A stretch of 35,483 nucleotides of DNA from CAYJXJ01 sp964374095 (GTDB lineage Bacteria; Elusimicrobiota; Elusimicrobia; UBA1565; UBA9628). Made by a program: the position numbers and the translations under genes. The stretch spans positions 1-35,483 of the forward strand of contig CAYJXJ010000029.1 of the NCBI GenBank assembly GCA_964374095.1, read 5' to 3'. Position 1 is the first letter of the stretch. Each line of letters starts with the position of its first letter. Positions 20,141-27,744 of this stretch are shown piece by piece. Under the pieces are notes generated by a model. It saw nothing but the letters and a program-made list of their open reading frames with translations. It was not told the origin of the DNA and searched no databases.

Positions 20141-21344
20141 AACGCGAAGTCCTTGCCGGTCTCGACGTCGGCTCCGGCCGCATCACCTGTCTGATCGGCT
20201 CGCCGGACCCGGAGACGCGGCGGATGCGGGTGCTCGGCGGGGCGAGCGTTCCCTGCCGGGGGGTCCTCGGCGGCGTCGTGGTCAACATTCAGGAGACGGC
20301 GCGCGCCATCACCCAGGCCGTCGAATTCGCGGAGGCCTGCTCCGGCCGCCCCATCATCACCGGCTTGTACCTCGGCATACGGGGCGCGCATCTGCAGTCC
20401 TTCAACAACCGGGGAGCCTTCAACATCGCCCGGACCGACAAGGAGATCACGGCCGAGGACGTCTCCAGCGTCGTGGCCAACGCCAAAGCCATCCCGATCT
20501 CGCCGGACCGTGAAATCCTGCATGTGGTTCCCCAGGGATTCACTCTCGACCGGCAGCGCGGCGTTCCCAACCCCGTCGGGATGGAGGCCAACCTACTCGA
20601 AGTCGAAGTGCACATCGTCACGGCCTCCTCCGCCCATCTCAACAACCTCGACAAGGCCGTCAAGCTCGCCGGTTTCGAGGTGATCGAGCCCGTCTACGGG
20701 CTTCTCGCGNNNNNNNNNNCGTCCTCATCGATGTCGGCGGCCAATCGGTCTCGATGGGCGTCTACTCCGAGGGGAGCCTGAAATACTCCAAGGAGCTCGC
20801 CATCGGCGCCGACCATATCACCCGCGACCTGGCGATCGGCCTGCGCACCTCGCTGGCCACCGCCGAGAAGATCAAAATCGCCCATGGCTTCGCCCACCCC
20901 TCCCTGCTCAACGGCGATGACGACATCAGCTACCACTCGATGGACGGGCGGACGCAGACGATCGTCAAGACCCGCGCGATGATGGGCTTCATCCTGCCGC
21001 GCGTGGAGGAGATATTCACCTTCGTCTCCGAGGATCTGCGCAAGTCGACTTACGGCGACTTGGTGGGGGCCGGCGGCGCGATCCTGACGGGAGGGGGATG
21101 CCTCCTGCGCGGCACGTCGGACGCCGCCGCCCAACTCCTCGAGATCCCCGTCCGCCTGGGGGCCGGCCACCCGGAGCAGATCGATTCCGACGAGGGTTGG
21201 CTCGCCGCCCCGTACGCGACCGCCCTGGGGCTGCTGCACTACTCGACGACCTTCCACTGGGGCGACGGCCTCGGGCGCGAGATCGGCCGCAAGAAACCCC
21301 TGTGGATCCGGCGGCTGGCCTCCCTTTTCCGGGATTTCTTTTAA
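20137..21344 (+). CDS. ftsA: Cell division protein FtsA (interrupted by an assembly gap)
   Basis: About 191 residues before and 208 after the gap. Actin-like ATPase that tethers FtsZ to the membrane. Before the gap: LAGLDVGSGRITCLIGSPD (phosphate 1), VVNIQETARAITQAVEFAE, YLGIRGAHLQS, FEVIEPVYGLLA. After it: VLIDVGGQSVSMGVYSEGSL (phosphate 2), KELAIGADHITRDLAIGL, LVGAGGAILTGGGCLLRGTS (adenosine motif). The end KKPLWIRRLASLFRDFF is the usual amphipathic membrane-targeting helix. The two parts are in different frames because the ten Ns are a placeholder; by comparison with the family about 15 residues seem missing. Start set by the repeat-borne Shine-Dalgarno. Confidence 0.93.
20710..20719. other. 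Assembly gap (10 N) inside ftsA
   Basis: The true length is not ten: the reading frame changes across it, and the family usually has about 15 residues between the GLLA and VLIDVGG segments. Confidence 0.95.
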
Positions 21345-21349
21345 ACAAC

Positions 21350-21373
21350 ATGGCTCATCCAGGTTCCTTTTAA
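21350..21373 (+). CDS. Possible 7-codon minicistron before ftsZ
   Basis: MAHPGSF, with its TAA overlapping the ftsZ ATG by one base (TAATG). Neither it nor ftsZ has a visible Shine-Dalgarno, so it may deliver ribosomes to ftsZ. It is not part of the repeat family and could be chance. Confidence 0.3.
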   Translation: MAHPGSF

Positions 21374-22479
21374 TGCGCATCCGGCCGACCGACGATTTCC
21401 GTGAAAGCCAAGCCGTCATCAAGGTGATCGGCGTGGGGGGCGCGGGCTGCAACGCGGTCAACCGCATGGTCCAGGCCGGGCTGCGCGGGGTCGAGTTCAT
21501 CGCGGCCAACACCGACGCGCAATCGCTGAAGGGGAGCCTGGCCGAGATTCGCATCCAGGTGGGGGAGAACGCCACCCGCGGACTCGGGGTGGGGGGCGAT
21601 CCGGTGCGCGGCCGCCAGGCGATGCTCGAATCCGAAGAGCAGTTCCGCGAGGTCCTGCAAGGGGCGGATCTGGCCTTCATCACCGGGGGCATGGGCGGCG
21701 GGACCGGCACCGGGGGCGCCCCGGTCGTGGCGGGGATCGCCCGTTCGATGAAGGTCCTCGCCATCGGGGTCGTCACGCGCCCCTTCGAATTCGAGGGGCT
21801 CAACCGGGCCCGCATCGCCGAGGACGGTCTCTCCGAGATGCGCCAGAGCGTCGACACCCTGCTGGTCATTCCCAATCAGAGGCTCTTCGACATCATCGAG
21901 TCCAGCACCCGTTCCGACGACGCCTTCCATCTGGCCGACGACGTCTTGCGCAAGTCCATCCAATCCATCTCCGACGTGATCACCACCGCCGGGGTCATCA
22001 ACACCGACTTGAACGACATCCGGGTCATCATGAAGAACGCCGGGGAGGCGCTCATCGGGATGGGCGAGGAGGAGGGCCCGGGACGGGCGCACAAGGCCGC
22101 GGAGGCGGCGGTCAAGTCCCCTCTGCTCGAGAATGTCGCCATCGACGGCGCCCGGGGACTCATCGTCAACGTCGCCGGGCGCAAAGACAGCTTGATGCTC
22201 TCGGAGATCGATGAGGTCATGCGCTGCGTGAAGCCCTCGGTGAGCCCCGACGCGCAGATCAAGGTCGGCAAGGCGTACGACGACTCCCTGGGCGATAAGC
22301 TCCGGGTGACCGTCATCGCCACGGGATTCCCGCCTCAGCGGCGGCGGGGTGTTCGCCGCCTGTTGACGGGCCTGCCGGCCAACTGGCCCGGGGAGATGCC
22401 GCCCTCGGCGCCGGCCCTCAACCCGGAAGATTGGAGCAAGCCGGCCTTCATGAGGCTCAAAGTCCGCCGGTTAAAATGA
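21373..22479 (+). CDS. ftsZ: Cell division protein FtsZ
   Basis: 368 aa. Tubulin-like GTPase that forms the division ring. Motifs: VIGVGGAGCNAVNRMVQAGL, FIAANTDAQSL, the tubulin signature ITGGMGGGTGTGGAPVVAGI, VTRPFEFEG, and the T7 loop with both catalytic aspartates (NTDLNDIRVIMKNAGEALIG). After a short linker it ends EDWSKPAFMRLKVRRLK, which fits the conserved C-terminal peptide bound by FtsA. The linker is short compared with many FtsZ proteins. The start codon has no Shine-Dalgarno; the frame upstream is closed. Confidence 0.96.
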   Translation: MRIRPTDDFRESQAVIKVIGVGGAGCNAVNRMVQAGLRGVEFIAANTDAQSLKGSLAEIRIQVGENATRGLGVGGDPVRGRQAMLESEEQFREVLQGADLAFITGGMGGGTGTGGAPVVAGIARSMKVLAIGVVTRPFEFEGLNRARIAEDGLSEMRQSVDTLLVIPNQRLFDIIESSTRSDDAFHLADDVLRKSIQSISDVITTAGVINTDLNDIRVIMKNAGEALIGMGEEEGPGRAHKAAEAAVKSPLLENVAIDGARGLIVNVAGRKDSLMLSEIDEVMRCVKPSVSPDAQIKVGKAYDDSLGDKLRVTVIATGFPPQRRRGVRRLLTGLPANWPGEMPPSAPALNPEDWSKPAFMRLKVRRLK

Positions 22480-22506
22480 GGAATTGACCCGCTAAAGGAG
22501 TTTTCC

Positions 22507-23580
22507 ATGGATCTACAGGGCATGCTTCAGGCGATGGTCAACAAGCGGGCCAGCGACCTCCATGTCCGGGAGGGCGGGCCGGCCTACATCCGCGTCGACG
22601 GCGACCTCGAGACGGTGGCGCCGGAGGCGATGAGCCGCCCCGAGGTCGAGGCGATGCTCAAGTCCATCTCGCCGGCCCGGGCCCAGAAGATCTACGAGGA
22701 GAAGGGCGAATGCGATTTTTCCTTCCAGGCCGGGGACGTGGCGCGCTTTCGCGTGAACGCCTTCCGTCAGCGCGGCAAGCTCTCCTTGGCCGTCCGCTTC
22801 ATCAGCATGAACATCCCGACCTTCGACGCCCTGCGCCTGCCCGTCTCCACCATGAAGAAGATCGCCGACAACAGCCGCGGGCTGATCCTGGTCACCGGCA
22901 TCACCGGGTCGGGAAAGTCTTCGACGCTGGCCGCCATGGTCGATTACATCAACGAGACCCGGCCCGAGCATATCATCACCATCGAGGACCCCATCGAGTT
23001 CGTCCACAGGGACAAGAAGTGCGTCATGAGCCAGCGCGAGATCGGCGAGGACACCCACTCCTACGCCCAGGGGCTTAAGATGGCCATGCGCCAGGACCCC
23101 GACGTCATCCTCGTGGGCGAGATGCGGGACTTGGAGACCACCTCGGCGGCCATGACGGCCGCGCTGACCGGTCACCTGGTCTTCGGGACCCTGCACACCA
23201 TCGACGCGGTGCAGACCATCAACCGCGTCATCGACCTCTACCCGCCCCACCAGCAGGCCCTCATGCGCATCCAGCTCGGCGAGAGCCTCAGGGCCGTCAT
23301 CAGCCAGCGCCTGCTGCCGTCGATCAAGGGCGGCCGCGTTCCGGCCGTGGAGATCCTGGTCGTGACGCCCCACGCCCGCAAGTGCATCGAGGAGAACAAG
23401 TCCGTGGAACTGGTCCAGGCGATCACCAAGGGACAATTCTACGGGATGATCACGTTCAATCAGGCGCTGGTCAAGCTCTTCCGGGAGGGGCTGGTCAAGG
23501 AAGCCGACGTCCTCGACGCCGCGACCAGCCCCGATGACGTGAAACTGGCGATGCGGGGCATCGAACAGGAGGTCAAGTAA
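22507..23580 (+). CDS. Type IV pilus retraction ATPase, PilT/PilU family (PilU-like)
   Basis: 357 aa. N-terminal PAS-like domain (MVNKRASDLHVREGGPAYIR), Walker A GITGSGKSSTLAAM, Asp box ITIEDPIEFVH, Walker B VILVGEMRD, His box TGHLVFGTLHTIDA. The AIRNLIRE motif of PilT is replaced by HARKCIEENKSVEL, and the ending GMITFNQALVKLF and ATSPDDVKLAMRG is closer to PilU. It would power pilus retraction at the inner membrane. AAAGGAG lies seven bases before the ATG. Position directly after ftsZ, away from other pil genes, is unusual. Confidence 0.9.
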   Translation: MDLQGMLQAMVNKRASDLHVREGGPAYIRVDGDLETVAPEAMSRPEVEAMLKSISPARAQKIYEEKGECDFSFQAGDVARFRVNAFRQRGKLSLAVRFISMNIPTFDALRLPVSTMKKIADNSRGLILVTGITGSGKSSTLAAMVDYINETRPEHIITIEDPIEFVHRDKKCVMSQREIGEDTHSYAQGLKMAMRQDPDVILVGEMRDLETTSAAMTAALTGHLVFGTLHTIDAVQTINRVIDLYPPHQQALMRIQLGESLRAVISQRLLPSIKGGRVPAVEILVVTPHARKCIEENKSVELVQAITKGQFYGMITFNQALVKLFREGLVKEADVLDAATSPDDVKLAMRGIEQEVK

Positions 23581-24348
23581 ATGTTCGCCGAAGGCTATAT
23601 CGGCATCGCCGGCACGATCGGGGTCGGCAAGTCGACCCTCACGGAGGACCTGGCCCGGGCCCTCAATTTCGAGCCCATACTCGAGGAAGTGGACGGCAAT
23701 CCCTATCTCGAGAATTTTTACAAGGACATGAATGGCTACGGAACCATGATGCAGGTGTGGCTCCTCAACCATCGCTTCCGCCAGCACCGCGAGTTCGTCA
23801 CGCGCATCTCGCTGGGAAAGATCAGGGGCGTGGTTCAAGATAGGACGATCTGGGAGGACACCATATTCGCCCGGATGCTCAACGCTCATCCGGACAAAAT
23901 CATATCGGACTTGGACTACAACACGTACCTGGACCTATTTGACAACATGGTGCTGCGGGAACTGGTGTTCCCGCAGCTGCTGATCTACCTCGACTGCGCC
24001 CCCGAAGCCGCCTTCGATCGCATCCAGCGGCGCGGGCGGATGATGGAACAGACCATCACCCTGGAGTACCTGCGCATGCTCAAGGACAACTACGAGCAGT
24101 TCATCGTCGAGATGGAGCAGGCGGGAGTGCGCATACTCCGTCTGGATTGGGAGAAGTTCCTCCCGATCTCGGAGGTCGCGCGCATGGTCCATGAGTATTC
24201 CCTCAAGCCCTCGAGCTTCACCAAGTGGGTGCGGCCCCTGCGGCGCCCGCCGGCGATGACTCCCAAGGGCGCCTCTTCCTCCGAGTCCAAGCCGTCGACT
24301 CCCTCAACTCAGACCGAGCCGTCGCCCAAGGCGCATGCCGGAGTCTAG
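23581..24348 (+). CDS. Deoxynucleoside kinase (dAK/dGK family)
   Basis: 255 aa. P-loop GIAGTIGVGKSTLTEDLA at the N-terminus, EEVDGNPYLENFYKDMNGYG, VVQDRTIWEDTIFARML (ERS-like catalytic segment), LIYLDCAPEAAFDRIQRRGR (lid region) and TLEYLRMLKDNYEQFI. It phosphorylates deoxynucleosides for salvage; which base cannot be told. The C-terminal 35 residues are rich in Pro and Ser and probably disordered. The ATG follows the pilus ATPase stop directly, so they are co-transcribed. Confidence 0.88.
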   Translation: MFAEGYIGIAGTIGVGKSTLTEDLARALNFEPILEEVDGNPYLENFYKDMNGYGTMMQVWLLNHRFRQHREFVTRISLGKIRGVVQDRTIWEDTIFARMLNAHPDKIISDLDYNTYLDLFDNMVLRELVFPQLLIYLDCAPEAAFDRIQRRGRMMEQTITLEYLRMLKDNYEQFIVEMEQAGVRILRLDWEKFLPISEVARMVHEYSLKPSSFTKWVRPLRRPPAMTPKGASSSESKPSTPSTQTEPSPKAHAGV

Positions 24349-24468
24349 CGCCCGTCGCTCGTCGGGTCGGGACCATGGAGGACAATGCCGGTCGATGAAT
24401 CATTATTCGCGGTTCATCCGCGCCGGTGATAGGCTTTGGATAGGGGTTGTCGCCGGGACACTCGTGCC

Positions 24469-25194
24469 ATGGCAGCTCTCTCCTTGACCGGCTGGGTTTA
24501 CCGGAACGGCCTGATGGCGGAGGGCAGGCTCCAAGAGGCCGGCTTTCCTCACGGGGTCACGACCCGCGAGCTCGGGGACATGCGCCGGACGGAGAATCGC
24601 CTCGCCGCTCTGAAACGATCGGGCCTGGGCGGCCGGCGCTGGTACGACCGGCGGCAGCTCCACGGGACCGATATCGCCCGGCTTGAAAGCGGCGGCGACT
24701 TGTCCTCCGGCACCATCGGCGAGGGCGATGGGTGGGTCACGGCCCGGCCCGGGGCCGCGGTCCTCGTCTACGTCGCCGACTGCGCCCCGCTCTTTCTCTG
24801 GTCCTCGGAGGGCATTCCCGGAGTCTTTCACGTGGGGTGGCGGGGCGCGCGGGCGGGGTTCCCGCGGATCGCGGTCGAGGCCCTCTGCGCGGCGTGCGGC
24901 TGCCAGCCCTCCCAGGTGCGGGCCGCGATCGGCCCCCGCATCGGGCAATGCCACTATCCCGTGGGCCCGGAGCTGACGGAAATGTTCGGTCCCGAGAGCT
25001 TCGAGACCTGGAGGGGACAGCCGCACTTCGATCTGGGAGGCGAGGTGGCGGCCCAGCTCGAGCGCGCGGGAGTGGGCAGGGATTGGATCTCCAGCAGTTC
25101 CGACTGCACCTATTGCCTTCCCGAACGGTACTTCTCCTTCCGCCGGGACAAGGGACGGGAGGCCATGATGGCCTTCGTGGGGATGCCGTCATGA
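24469..25194 (+). CDS. pgeF: Laccase-domain protein, PgeF/YfiH family
   Basis: 241 aa from the ATG at 24469. The metal-binding His/Cys/His set is visible: RRQLHGTDIARL, YVADCAPLFLW, GVFHVGWRGARAG; also IGPRIGQCHYPVG and DCTYCLPERYFSFRRDKG. Known of the family: YfiH of E. coli acts on peptidoglycan precursors carrying a wrong residue, and related proteins are purine nucleoside phosphorylases. A TTG 33 bases upstream is in frame but adds an unlikely basic tail. No strong Shine-Dalgarno is seen. First gene of a long operon joined by ATGA overlaps (hisC, cmk, plsC). Confidence 0.88.
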   Translation: MAALSLTGWVYRNGLMAEGRLQEAGFPHGVTTRELGDMRRTENRLAALKRSGLGGRRWYDRRQLHGTDIARLESGGDLSSGTIGEGDGWVTARPGAAVLVYVADCAPLFLWSSEGIPGVFHVGWRGARAGFPRIAVEALCAACGCQPSQVRAAIGPRIGQCHYPVGPELTEMFGPESFETWRGQPHFDLGGEVAAQLERAGVGRDWISSSSDCTYCLPERYFSFRRDKGREAMMAFVGMPS

Positions 25195-26300
25195 CCATCG
25201 AGTCCCAACCCCGCCGCGCGATCCGCAACGTGAGCCCCTATCTTCCGGGCAAATCCATCGCCTCGGTCCAGCGCGAGCTGGGCCTGCGGCGCGTCGTCAA
25301 GCTGGCCTCCAACGAGAACCCGCTGGGGCCGTCGCCCAAGGCCCTCGCCGCCTTTCGCCGGGCGGCCCCCGACCTGATGCTCTACCCCGAGGGTTCCAGC
25401 CCGGAACTGCGCATCGGGGTGGCCAAGGCCCACAAACTCGACCCCGACCAGGTTCTCATCGGCAACGGCTCCGACGAGCTTATCCGCCTGCTCTGCGAGG
25501 CGTTCCTCGAACCGGACGACGAAGTCGTCGTGTCGCAATATGCCTTCATCCGCTTCAAGCAGCAGTCGGCCATGATGGGAGCCCGCCTCATCGAGGTGCC
25601 GATGGTGGACTGGACCCACGACCTCGAGACCATGGGACGCGCCTCCAGCGCCGCCACCAAGATCGTCTTCATCGCCAATCCCAACAACCCGACGGGCACC
25701 TACAATTCCCACGACGAGGTTGCCGCGCTCCTCGCCAAGGTCTCCCCGGAGACGCTGGTCGTCCTCGACGAGGCCTACTACCACTACGCCTGCGAGCTTC
25801 CCGACTACGCCCGCTCGGTTCCCGACCTGCTCAAGCGCCATCACAACCTCGTTGTGCTCAGGACCTTTTCGAAGGCTTACGGCCTGGCGGGCCTGCGGGT
25901 GGGCTACGCCATGGCCGATCCCGAGCTCGTCGGCTGGCTCGACCGGATCCGCATGCCGTTCAACGTGAGCCTTCCCGCCCAGCGCGCCTGCGTGGAGGGG
26001 CTCAAGGACCAGGCCTTCGTCCGCCGCAGCGTCGGCCTCAATTCGGACTCCCGGGAGGCGCTCTCCGGCGACCTTCGCCATATGGGTTTCGGGGTCATCG
26101 ACTCGGCGACCAACTTCCTCTTCCTCCAGTCCCCCGTCCCGGGACGGGAGCTTTTCCGGTCGCTGCTGCGCCAGGGGGTCATCGTGAGGCCGCTGGAAGA
26201 GTACGGTCTGCCGCGGTGGGTACGGATAACGGTCGGCACCCCGGCGCAGAATAAGGTTCTGCTGACGGCTCTTAGGACGGTTCTTGAGGTCGCGGTATGA
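25191..26300 (+). CDS. hisC: Histidinol-phosphate aminotransferase (HisC family)
   Basis: 369 aa. PLP enzyme of the class II group: VKLASNENPLGPSPKAL, GNGSDELIRLLCEAF, IANPNNPTGTY, VVLDEAYYHY, and the PLP lysine in RTFSKAYGLAGLRVGYAM. It converts imidazole acetol phosphate to histidinol phosphate. No other his genes are near, and HisC-like enzymes also act on aromatic amino acids, so the substrate may differ. Linked by ATGA on both sides. Confidence 0.88.
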   Translation: MTIESQPRRAIRNVSPYLPGKSIASVQRELGLRRVVKLASNENPLGPSPKALAAFRRAAPDLMLYPEGSSPELRIGVAKAHKLDPDQVLIGNGSDELIRLLCEAFLEPDDEVVVSQYAFIRFKQQSAMMGARLIEVPMVDWTHDLETMGRASSAATKIVFIANPNNPTGTYNSHDEVAALLAKVSPETLVVLDEAYYHYACELPDYARSVPDLLKRHHNLVVLRTFSKAYGLAGLRVGYAMADPELVGWLDRIRMPFNVSLPAQRACVEGLKDQAFVRRSVGLNSDSREALSGDLRHMGFGVIDSATNFLFLQSPVPGRELFRSLLRQGVIVRPLEEYGLPRWVRITVGTPAQNKVLLTALRTVLEVAV

Positions 26301-27031
26301 GGCGCCGACCGCGTCGGCGCCCGCTGATTATCGCCATGGACGGGCCGGCGGGAGTCGGCAAGTCCACCGTGGGGCAGCTCGTGGCCAAGAGCCTGGGATA
26401 TCAGTTCGTCAACACGGGGGAGATGTACCGGGCCTTGACCTGGAAATCCCTTGAGAGGGGCATCGATCCCGCCGATGCCGAGGCCGTGGCCGCATTGGCC
26501 AAGACCCTCAAGTGGACATTCCTGCCGACCGAGGAGGGACGCCTGAGGACTTTCGTCGACGGCGAGAACGTCGCCGGCCACATCCGGGACGAGCGGGTGA
26601 GCCGGCATGCGAGCTCCGTGGCCGCCAACCCGGCGGTGCGGCGCACTCTCTGCGGCCTGCAGCGCAGGCTCGGGCGGCTCGGCGGCATCGTCATGGAGGG
26701 ACGCGATATCGCCACGCACGTCTTTCCCGACGCCGACGTGAAGATTTACTTGGATGCGTCCATCGAGGAGCGGGCGGACCGCCGCTACCGGCAATTGACC
26801 GCCGCGGGCCATGTCGTGGACCGCCAAAAAATCAAGGAGGCGATACTCCTCCGCGACCTCGGGGACCTGAAGCGCAAGATCAACCCCCTCTCGATCGATC
26901 CCGACGCGTGGGTGATCGACTCGACGCGCCTGACCATGCATCAGGTCTCGCGCCGCATACTCGCGATCATCCGGCGCCAGGGGCCGGGGTCCAAACCCTC
27001 TCGCCGTCGGACGATGAATGGGCGGTCATGA
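26297..27031 (+). CDS. cmk: Cytidylate kinase
   Basis: 244 aa. Phosphorylates CMP and dCMP. P-loop IIAMDGPAGVGKSTVGQLVA, GYQFVNTGEMYRALTW, RDERVSRHASSVAANPAVR, GIVMEGRDIATHVFPDADVK and YLDASIEERADRRYRQL. The order cmk-plsC-S1 protein is found in many bacteria (often with ispH). Its stop overlaps the plsC ATG (ATGA), and a palindromic element begins right there. Confidence 0.95.
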   Translation: MRRRPRRRPLIIAMDGPAGVGKSTVGQLVAKSLGYQFVNTGEMYRALTWKSLERGIDPADAEAVAALAKTLKWTFLPTEEGRLRTFVDGENVAGHIRDERVSRHASSVAANPAVRRTLCGLQRRLGRLGGIVMEGRDIATHVFPDADVKIYLDASIEERADRRYRQLTAAGHVVDRQKIKEAILLRDLGDLKRKINPLSIDPDAWVIDSTRLTMHQVSRRILAIIRRQGPGSKPSRRRTMNGRS

Positions 27032-27705
27032 CCTGCGCCTCCGATCCTATGGAAGCGCAGGCGCCGCCCATGACGGGAAGCCCAAGTTCGCCGGGCTGGG
27101 TCCGCAGCATCTCGTCTGCCGTCGTCCGGCCGAGCTTGAGGATGTTTTGGGGCCTGCGCGTGGAGGGCTTGGAGCACCTGCCGCCGGACGGACCCCTCAT
27201 CGTCGCCTCCAACCACGCCTCGATCGCCGACGGGCCCATCCTCATCGTGGCCTCCGAGCGGCGCAGGCTCCTGCGCTATCTGACCAAGGCCGAGGCCTTC
27301 TCCGTGCCGGTCCTCGGCTGGTATCTGAGGGCGACCGGGATGATCCCGGTCGACCGGTCCCGCGGCGACGTTTTGGCGATGCGCTCGGCCGTGGAATTTC
27401 TGAGGAAGGGCGGCGCCCTGGGGGTCTTTCCCGAGGGAACGCGGTCCAAGGACGGCCGTCCCGGGCGGCCGAAGCCGGGAGTCGGGTTCCTGGCTCGCGA
27501 GAGCGGGGCGGCGGTGGTGCCGGCGCGCATCCGGGGCAGCGAGGGGTTCACGCGCGGGCGGCCGCTGCGGGTGACATTCGCCCCCCCGTTGCGCTTCGAG
27601 GACCTGCGCCTCCAAGATCGTGGAAGCGCGGGGGGCTTGCCCCAGGGCAAGCAGGCTTGTCAGAGTTTTGCCGAGGCCGTGATGGAACGCGTGTGGGCGC
27701 TATAG
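27028..27705 (+). CDS. plsC: 1-acyl-sn-glycerol-3-phosphate acyltransferase
   Basis: 225 aa. Acylates lysophosphatidate at the inner membrane. Catalytic NHxxxxD box SNHASIADGPIL, MIPVDRSRGD, and FPEGTRSKDG. The first 14 residues (MTCASDPMEAQAPP) are encoded by a palindromic element; an ATG at 27070 right after it could be the older start. A second copy near the C-terminus inserts LRLQDRGSAGGLPQGKQ at about residues 193-209, between RFED and SFAEAV, where the family has a short loop. The core motifs are intact, so the enzyme is probably active. Confidence 0.92.
   Translation: MTCASDPMEAQAPPMTGSPSSPGWVRSISSAVVRPSLRMFWGLRVEGLEHLPPDGPLIVASNHASIADGPILIVASERRRLLRYLTKAEAFSVPVLGWYLRATGMIPVDRSRGDVLAMRSAVEFLRKGGALGVFPEGTRSKDGRPGRPKPGVGFLARESGAAVVPARIRGSEGFTRGRPLRVTFAPPLRFEDLRLQDRGSAGGLPQGKQACQSFAEAVMERVWAL
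27032..27061 (+). repeat. Coding palindromic element, copy B (cmk/plsC junction)
   Basis: Arms CCTGCGCCTCC (27032-27042) and GGAAGCGCAGG (27051-27061). It lies just inside the plsC start. CATGAC occurs on both sides (27027-27032 and 27069-27074), which might be a target duplication. In the frame used by other copies it would read LRLRSYGSAG; here plsC reads another frame. Confidence 0.7.
27603..27652 (+). repeat. Coding palindromic element, copy C (plsC)
   Basis: Arms CCTGCGCCTCCA (27603-27614) and TGGAAGCGCG (27621-27630), followed by a second perfect hairpin GCTTGCCC-CA-GGGCAAGC (27635-27652). Translated as LRLQDRGSAGGLPQGK. Confidence 0.8.
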
Positions 27706-27744
27706 CGCCTGGATCACAGGCGGGAAGATCAATAGAGGTGAGCC

